64,000 bases of DNA from positions 372,001 through 436,000 of the forward strand of contig NZ_JAICCF010000005.1 of the NCBI RefSeq assembly GCF_019492185.1. The letters run 5' to 3'. The notes beneath the pieces are model-generated. The model was not told where the DNA came from and ran no database searches. It saw only the letters and a program-made list of their open reading frames with translations. The position numbers and the translations under genes were made by a program. The stretch's first letter is position 1. Every line of letters starts with the position of its first letter. Shown one piece after another: positions 58,191 to 64,000 of the stretch. This DNA comes from Chitinophaga rhizophila (GTDB lineage Bacteria > Bacteroidota > Bacteroidia > Chitinophagales > Chitinophagaceae).

Positions 58191-61100
58191 TTATTGTCTT
58201 CCGCCACCTAATGCTCTGTAGAGAGTAATGGCCCCCAGTAGCAGGTCTTTCTTACTGCCAGCTAATGCCAGTTCTGCTTCCAGTACACTTTTTTGTGCAG
58301 TAATCACCTCCAGGTAATTGGCATAACCTGTGGCGTAAAGGTCATTAGCTGTGGAAACGCCAGCTCTCAGCATATCTACTTCTGCTTCTTTCAAAGCAAA
58401 TGCTTCCTGTCCGTTTTTCAGTTTGCCCAGAGCGGTGATCACTTCCTGATAACCATTAATAATGCTTTGTCTATATTGATAAAAGGCCGTCATACCTGCC
58501 GCTGTGGTCACATTGTATTGTGAACGCAGCTGTTGCCTGTTCAGGATCGGAGCAGATAATCCCCCAAGTACACCGTAAGCTAAAGAAGCAGGTGTGTTAA
58601 ACAGCAATCCGGCATTAAATGAATTAAAGCCCAAATAAGGAGTGATGTTCAGCGAGGGAAGGAAATCTGCTTTGGCTGCTTTTATATCTGCTTTAGACGC
58701 TGCCAGTTCCAGCGATGCTTGTTGAATGTCTGGTCTTAATGCCAGCATACCAGCAGGAACGCCGGTTTTTGCAAATGTAGGCAGCGGTGTATTGAGTAGG
58801 GAAGAATCCCTTTTAATGGTTTGCGGGAAACGTCCCAGCAGTGCGTTGAGCTGGTTTTCCAGTTCAAGCGTCTGTTGTCTGAGGTTCAGCGCCAGGCTCC
58901 TTGTATTCAGCAGCTGAGCATTGAATTGCTGAACAGCCAGGAGTGTAGCACGACCAGCTTCCTGCTGTATCTGCACCGTGGCCAGGGCCGACTCCTGCAA
59001 CAGGATGTTTCTCCGAATTACCTGTTGTTCGTAATCCAGCGCCATCAGCTGATAATACATACCTGCCACCTGTGACACCAACTGAGTTATAACTAGCTGG
59101 CGACCTTGTTGACTTGAAAGGAATCGCAAAGATGCGGCTTTTTTCCGGCTGCGCATTTTGCCCCATAGGTCGAGTTCCCATGAGCTGCGCAAGCCGGCAA
59201 AGTAATCAGGTGTAGGTCCAGGTATTTTTCGTTTGTCATCAATATTAGGAGAGAGGTTGGTATCGAAGTTACCGACCCCGTTCAATGTATAGTCACCCCA
59301 ACGGTCAACGCCGGCACTTATTACCGCATTGAGCTGCGGTTGCCATGCCCGGCTCGAAGCCATAAGCTGTGCACGCACCGTCTCCATACGCTGGGTGGCG
59401 ATCAGCATGTCCGTATTCTGACGAAGCGCTGAATCCAGCAGCTGCTGTAACAGCGGGTCTGTAAAGAATTGTTTGTATGACAGCTGAGCAATACTGCTGC
59501 TATCGGCGATTACTGCAGTACTATCAGTGATGGCGGCTGTATTGGTACTATCTCCTGGCGCAGCGAATGTCTCAGGTGGTGCAGGTGCTTCCGGGATAGT
59601 CACCTTTGATGGCGAATAACAACCGGATAATCCTGCTGTAAGAACACCTGCGATCAATAATATGCTCATAGCACCGGCTACTTTAGGAGTCTGTAAATTG
59701 ACCTTCTTTTTACCGATAGAAGCAAACAAGACAAAAAGCCCCGGAATGATCACTACACCGAAGATAGTCCCGATTAACATACCTCCTGCAGCCGCAGTGC
59801 CAATAGAGCGGTTACCCATAGCGCCCGCGCCACTGGCTACGCACAACGGTATCAGACCAGCGATGAATGCAAAAGAGGTCATCAGGATTGGGCGCAAACG
59901 TGATACAGCACCCTCTTTCGCTGCTTCCAGCACAGAGAGGCCTTGTTTAGTACGAAGGATCGCAAATTCTACAATCAAGATTGCGTTTTTACCCAATAAA
60001 CCAATCAGCATCACAAGCGCCACCTGTGCATAAATGTTGTTCTCAAGTCCTGCCATTTTTAATGTGATAAAGGCCCCGAATATACCCGCGGGAAGTGACA
60101 ATATCACTGGTAGCGGTAACAGGAAACTTTCATATTGCGCAGCCAGCAGCAGGTATACAAACAGCAGGCAAAGTGCAAATACATATACCGCCTGGTTACC
60201 TGACAATATCTGTTCTCTCGTCATACCGCTCCATTCAAAAGCATAACCACGGGGTAGCGACTTAGCCGCTACTTCCTCAATGGCTTTGATGGCGTCGCCG
60301 CTACTAAAACCTGGAGCTGCATCACCATTGATCATGGCAGCAGTGTACATGTTGTACCGGGTAAGCTGCTCTGGTCCGTATACTCTTTCCATTTTGATGA
60401 AGTTAGAGAATGGCACCATCTCTCCTGCATCATTTTTCACGTACAGGTGCATCACATCTTCCGGTTTTGTACGGTAACGTGGGGATGCCTGAACCATCAC
60501 TTTGTACATTTGTCCGAAACGTATAAAGTTGGAAGCGTAAAAGCTACCCAGCAGTGTTTGCAGCGTGGACATTGCATTTTCTACACTGACACCTTTCTTT
60601 GCCGCCATAGCCTGGTCCACATGGATCATGTATTGTGGGAAGTCAGGGTCAAAGCTGGTAAATGCACTACCTATTTCAGGACGCTTCTTTAGCTCATTGA
60701 TAAAGTTATTAGTTACGTCAGAGGTTTGCCTCAGATCTCCACTTCCCGTACGGTCCAATACACGTAGCTCAAAACCGCTGGAGTTACCAAAACCGGGTAC
60801 AGTAGGAGGAGGGAAAAATTCTATACTAGCATCGGCAATATTCCTTGTTTCCTTTTCCAGCGCAGCTATGATTTCTTTCACAGAACGCTCACGCTCTTCC
60901 CAGGGCTTCAGGTTGATCATACCCATGCCGTAAGATGCCCCGGCAACATCGTTTACAAGGCTGAATCCAGCAAGTGTAGATACTGATTCTCCTTCCGGCA
61001 GATTGGCAGCTACCTGCTGTACTTCATCAAGAACTGCTTCGGTACGGGCAACAGTTGCACCTGCTGGCGTTGTTACGTTTACATAGATCATACCCTGATC

Positions 61101-62810
61101 CTCAGAAGGAATAAAACCACCTGGTAGTATGGCACTTGCTCCCCATGTAGCGGCAAAGAATACCAGCATTAATACAATGGTGATCATCTTACGTCCTGCA
61201 ATGTAGCCAACCAGCGTGGCATATTTACGTTCTGTCTTGTTGTATCCAAAATTGAACTTATCGAAGAAGCGCTGTAACAGGTTTTTTCGTTTGCCGGTAG
61301 TATCATGATGGCGTAACATAATAGCGCAAAGTGCAGGCGTCAGGGTTACTGCATTGATACCTGATATCACAATGGCAATAGCCAGTGTCAGCGAGAACTG
61401 CCGGTAGAATACCCCCACTGGACCTGACAGGAAGGCCACCGGTACAAACACTGCTGACATTACCAGTGTAATGGCTACCAGTGCGCCACTGATCTCTCTC
61501 ATAGCTGCGATAGTAGCTTCCATTGCCGGCATATGCGTTTCCTGCATTTTCACGTGCACAGCCTCGACGACGACAATGGCGTTATCGACGACTATCCCAA
61601 TTGCAAGTACCAGTGCAAATAGTGTCAGCAGGTTGATCGAGAATCCGAGCATCTGCATGAAACACAAGGTACCGATCAGTGCTACCGGCACAGCCAGTGC
61701 AGGGATCAATGTAGACCGGAAATCCTGCAGGAAGAGGTATACAATAATAAATACTAATATAAATGCTTCTACGAGGGTTCTTAATACTTCATGGATGGAA
61801 GCATCCAGGAACCTTGATACGTCATAGTTAAAGTTATAGCTCATGCCCGGCGGGAAAGAACTTGTCTGCAGCTCTGCCATACGTTTTTTAACGTTGGCAA
61901 TTACTTCCTGGGCATTGGAGCCTGGACGCTGCTTCATCATGATAGATGCTGATGGTTTACCATCCGTTTTAGACACCATGCCGTAGCTAAGAGCGCCGAA
62001 GGTAACGTCAGATACATCTTTCAACTTGAGTACTGAACCATCTGGGTTTGCTCTGAGGATGATATTCTCATATTGTGCAGGGTCGAAGAATTTACCCGTA
62101 TAACGTAATACGTACTGTAATACCTGTGGGTCATTGTCGGCGCTTTCCCCTGTTTTACCAGGAGCCGCTTCAATATTCTGCTTACGGATGCCTGCAATTA
62201 CTTCATCGGCAGACAGGTTATAAGCAAGCATACGATCTGGTTTCAACCAGACACGCATAGCATATTCTTTTGCACCCATGATCTCTGCGAAACCTACGCC
62301 ATCAATCCTCTTCAGTTCCTGTAATACGTTAATATCAGCAAAGTTGTAGATAAACTGTTCATTCAGCGTGGTGTCTTCACTCATTACATTGAGGTAAAGC
62401 AGCATACTGTTCACCTCTTTTTCAGTGGTTACACCTGCTTTAATCACCTCTTCGGGTAATTCATCGATGATGGTAGCTACGCGGTTCTGTACATTCACTG
62501 CCGCCTGATCGGGGTCAGTACCTACGTTGAAGAACACTTGTATGAGGGTAATACCGTTATTACTTGAAACGGAAGACATATAGGTCATTCCGGGCACACC
62601 GTTAATGGCACGTTCCAGCGGTGTTGCAACCGCTTTCGCACATACCTCGGCATTTGCACCTGTATATTTTGCAGTTACCGTCACCGATGGAGGAACGATG
62701 TCCGGGAATTGTGTAACTGGTAAGGTAAATAAAGCCAGCAAGCCAAGCAGAACAATGATCAAGGAGATCACGAGCGACAATACTGGTCGTTTTATAAAAG
62801 TATCAAACAT
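58191..62810 (-). CDS. RND efflux permease fused to an outer-membrane factor lipoprotein
   Basis: A 1539-residue fusion. Residues 1 to about 1035 are a complete HAE1-type RND permease: MFDTFIKRPVLSLVISL, VVDNAIVVVEAV with the proton-relay Asp region, TPALCAIMLRH, LPGGFIPSEDQGMIYV, and GNRSIGTAAAGGMLIGTIFGVVIIPGLFVLF. A basic KKK, a hydrophobic stretch and the lipobox LSGC (Cys about 1064) follow. The last 475 residues are a full NodT/TolC-type outer-membrane factor (FTDPLLQQLLDSALRQNTDMLIA, SSWELDLWGKMRSRKKAA, RPDIQQASLELAASKADIKAA, YQEVITALGKL). The reading frame is continuous and shows no sign of error. The factor must presumably be released by signal cleavage to reach the outer membrane. 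The adaptor gene lies upstream. Confidence 0.88.
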   Translation of the reverse strand: MFDTFIKRPVLSLVISLIIVLLGLLALFTLPVTQFPDIVPPSVTVTAKYTGANAEVCAKAVATPLERAINGVPGMTYMSSVSSNNGITLIQVFFNVGTDPDQAAVNVQNRVATIIDELPEEVIKAGVTTEKEVNSMLLYLNVMSEDTTLNEQFIYNFADINVLQELKRIDGVGFAEIMGAKEYAMRVWLKPDRMLAYNLSADEVIAGIRKQNIEAAPGKTGESADNDPQVLQYVLRYTGKFFDPAQYENIILRANPDGSVLKLKDVSDVTFGALSYGMVSKTDGKPSASIMMKQRPGSNAQEVIANVKKRMAELQTSSFPPGMSYNFNYDVSRFLDASIHEVLRTLVEAFILVFIIVYLFLQDFRSTLIPALAVPVALIGTLCFMQMLGFSINLLTLFALVLAIGIVVDNAIVVVEAVHVKMQETHMPAMEATIAAMREISGALVAITLVMSAVFVPVAFLSGPVGVFYRQFSLTLAIAIVISGINAVTLTPALCAIMLRHHDTTGKRKNLLQRFFDKFNFGYNKTERKYATLVGYIAGRKMITIVLMLVFFAATWGASAILPGGFIPSEDQGMIYVNVTTPAGATVARTEAVLDEVQQVAANLPEGESVSTLAGFSLVNDVAGASYGMGMINLKPWEERERSVKEIIAALEKETRNIADASIEFFPPPTVPGFGNSSGFELRVLDRTGSGDLRQTSDVTNNFINELKKRPEIGSAFTSFDPDFPQYMIHVDQAMAAKKGVSVENAMSTLQTLLGSFYASNFIRFGQMYKVMVQASPRYRTKPEDVMHLYVKNDAGEMVPFSNFIKMERVYGPEQLTRYNMYTAAMINGDAAPGFSSGDAIKAIEEVAAKSLPRGYAFEWSGMTREQILSGNQAVYVFALCLLFVYLLLAAQYESFLLPLPVILSLPAGIFGAFITLKMAGLENNIYAQVALVMLIGLLGKNAILIVEFAILRTKQGLSVLEAAKEGAVSRLRPILMTSFAFIAGLIPLCVASGAGAMGNRSIGTAAAGGMLIGTIFGVVIIPGLFVLFASIGKKKVNLQTPKVAGAMSILLIAGVLTAGLSGCYSPSKVTIPEAPAPPETFAAPGDSTNTAAITDSTAVIADSSSIAQLSYKQFFTDPLLQQLLDSALRQNTDMLIATQRMETVRAQLMASSRAWQPQLNAVISAGVDRWGDYTLNGVGNFDTNLSPNIDDKRKIPGPTPDYFAGLRSSWELDLWGKMRSRKKAASLRFLSSQQGRQLVITQLVSQVAGMYYQLMALDYEQQVIRRNILLQESALATVQIQQEAGRATLLAVQQFNAQLLNTRSLALNLRQQTLELENQLNALLGRFPQTIKRDSSLLNTPLPTFAKTGVPAGMLALRPDIQQASLELAASKADIKAAKADFLPSLNITPYLGFNSFNAGLLFNTPASLAYGVLGGLSAPILNRQQLRSQYNVTTAAGMTAFYQYRQSIINGYQEVITALGKLKNGQEAFALKEAEVDMLRAGVSTANDLYATGYANYLEVITAQKSVLEAELALAGSKKDLLLGAITLYRALGGGRQ

Positions 62811-62945
62811 AAAACAGTGTAATAAAAAATGAAAAATCTACTCCCGGCTGAAGAGCCGGCATCAGCAATTACTGCAGCATACGCATATGACCGTCAGCAC
62901 CACACCTTGTACAGTGTGTGAATGTGCTTTAGATGCACAATCGTC

Positions 62946-63986
62946 TTACAGCGCCTTGATACTATCAAGTGTTATAGCTGCAGGATTGATCTTCATCCCG
63001 TCCCGCAGGTTACGTACACCCTCGTATACTACTCTGTCGCCTTCATTCAATCCGGACTGTACGATGTAACAGTTAGCCAGTCTGGCACCTGGTACAAAGT
63101 TTTTCATTTTTACCTGGTTGGTTTTGTCCAGGACGAATACATAGTTTTTGTCTTGCATCTCAAACACGGCTTTCTGTGGCAGCAGCATTGCATCGCTCAT
63201 CTCATTGCTCAGCAATACTTTACCGCTGGCACCGTGTTTTAATAAAGCCTGTGGGTTAGGGAAGCGGGCTCTAAAAGCAATAGACCCTGTAGTTTCTTCA
63301 AATTCACTTTCTATAGTTTCTACTTTTCCGGCATATTGATAATCTGTACCATCAGCCAGCACAAGTCTTACTTCAGGATGTTCTTTTCCTTTGTTAGACC
63401 TGCTGTGTTGAAGGTATTCCGTCTCTGATACGTTGAAGTAGGCATACACTTCCTTGATATCGGATACGGAGGTGAGCAGTTCTCCTTCGCCTATGAGACT
63501 TCCGGTTTTAGAAGGTATTCTATCAATATATCCGTCGAATGGTGCACGAATAACTGTATAAGACAGCCTGGTGGCAGCATTGGCTTCTGCTGAGCGTGCC
63601 TCTTCTATCCTGGCATTTGCCGCAGCCAATTTTGCTTTGGCTACCTCTACCTCGCTCTTTGCGATTACTTTTTTGTCTACCAATACTGTCACACGGTCCA
63701 GTTCCAGTTGCATGCCTTTCGCCTCTGCAATAGCGCTACTAAGTGCAGCTTTAGCTTTCGTCAGTTCAGAGCGATATTCTTCGTCATTCAGCGAGAACAG
63801 GAGTTGCCCCTGCTGAACACGTTGCCCTTCATCCACATAAATCTTATTCAGGAAGCCATTAACACGTGCACGTATTTCCACATTACGTACCGCCTGTATA
63901 TCGGCTACGTAGTTTTTGTGAAGAACGGTATCACAAAGCGACAATTGCAGAACGGGATAAGTGTTTAATTCTGATTCATTGTTCAT
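62946..63986 (-). CDS. RND efflux adaptor (membrane fusion protein), start uncertain
   Basis: A protein of at least 346 residues, the periplasmic adaptor of the RND pump. Lipoyl-type half motifs are clear (VEIRARVNGFLNKIYVDEGQRVQQGQLLF and RLSYTVIRAPFDGYIDRIPSKTGSLIGEGELL), with a helical hairpin between them and a beta-barrel after. An ATG lies at 63984-63986 with GAGGTGAG before it, but no signal peptide or lipobox follows. The frame stays open to the window edge, so the true start may lie outside. It is 135 bp upstream of the permease gene in the same direction. Confidence 0.85.
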   Translation of the reverse strand: MNNESELNTYPVLQLSLCDTVLHKNYVADIQAVRNVEIRARVNGFLNKIYVDEGQRVQQGQLLFSLNDEEYRSELTKAKAALSSAIAEAKGMQLELDRVTVLVDKKVIAKSEVEVAKAKLAAANARIEEARSAEANAATRLSYTVIRAPFDGYIDRIPSKTGSLIGEGELLTSVSDIKEVYAYFNVSETEYLQHSRSNKGKEHPEVRLVLADGTDYQYAGKVETIESEFEETTGSIAFRARFPNPQALLKHGASGKVLLSNEMSDAMLLPQKAVFEMQDKNYVFVLDKTNQVKMKNFVPGARLANCYIVQSGLNEGDRVVYEGVRNLRDGMKINPAAITLDSIKAL

Positions 63987-64000
63987 TTTCTCACCTCTGG

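Overview
The window looks like chromosomal DNA of a Bacteroidota bacterium, most likely Chitinophaga or a close relative in the Chitinophagaceae. This is inferred from the protein families (SMP-30/CBM9-type secreted proteins, GH106-like hydrolase beside a sulfatase, TPM/zinc-ribbon protein, RND pumps, M57 protease), from promoters of the Bacteroidota type (-7 box TAnnTTTG), and from the general lack of Shine-Dalgarno sequences. I see no rRNA, tRNA, insertion sequence, prophage or CRISPR array. Most of it is ordinary core or accessory chromosome with small operons separated by clear hairpin terminators.

Layout. 0-7 kb: the 5' end of a glycosyltransferase gene, a large secreted NHL/CBM9-like protein, a small globin operon divergent from a Crp/Fnr regulator with an FNR-like palindrome between them, and a secreted esterase. 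7-17 kb: an outer-membrane beta-barrel protein, peptidase E, an AraC-regulator/oxidoreductase pair, a His-rich tail-anchored small protein, the Hen1-Pnkp RNA-repair pair and a flavin amine oxidase. 17-25 kb: a lipoprotein, a sulfatase plus GH106-like hydrolase pair, an AraC regulator and a short-chain dehydrogenase. 25-31 kb: a 15-codon leader-like ORF and hairpin terminator ahead of a heterodimeric ABC exporter, then a GntR/TauE/DUF1634 operon with a cluster of palindromic operator sites. 31-38 kb: an array of degenerate 11-nt repeats, a fatty-acid desaturase, a TPM/zinc-ribbon protein, an MlaE-MlaF-MlaD lipid-transport operon and a zinc alcohol dehydrogenase. 38-50 kb: a second sulfatase, a histidine kinase, an acyl-CoA dehydrogenase, twin YceI proteins divergent from an HxlR regulator, PhyH dioxygenase, SDR, a candidate small RNA, and a YeeE/YedE pair divergent from a MarR regulator. 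50-64 kb: a CPA2 antiporter, an M57 protease, CheR-CheB facing a hybrid histidine kinase, and an RND efflux operon.

Items that deserve most attention: (1) three intergenic arrays sharing one degenerate 11-nt unit with a GCTWG core (6939-7004, 37783-37914, about 30830-31315); (2) the RND efflux gene at 58191-62810, which fuses the inner-membrane permease to an outer-membrane lipoprotein factor through an internal lipoprotein signal; (3) the leader ORF with an unusually strong Shine-Dalgarno and a terminator ahead of the asymmetric ABC exporter, an arrangement that recalls BmrB-BmrCD attenuation; (4) a short orphan transcription unit on the minus strand at about 48218-48296 that looks like a small RNA. 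All four are read from sequence alone. No database search was possible, so novelty is not established.
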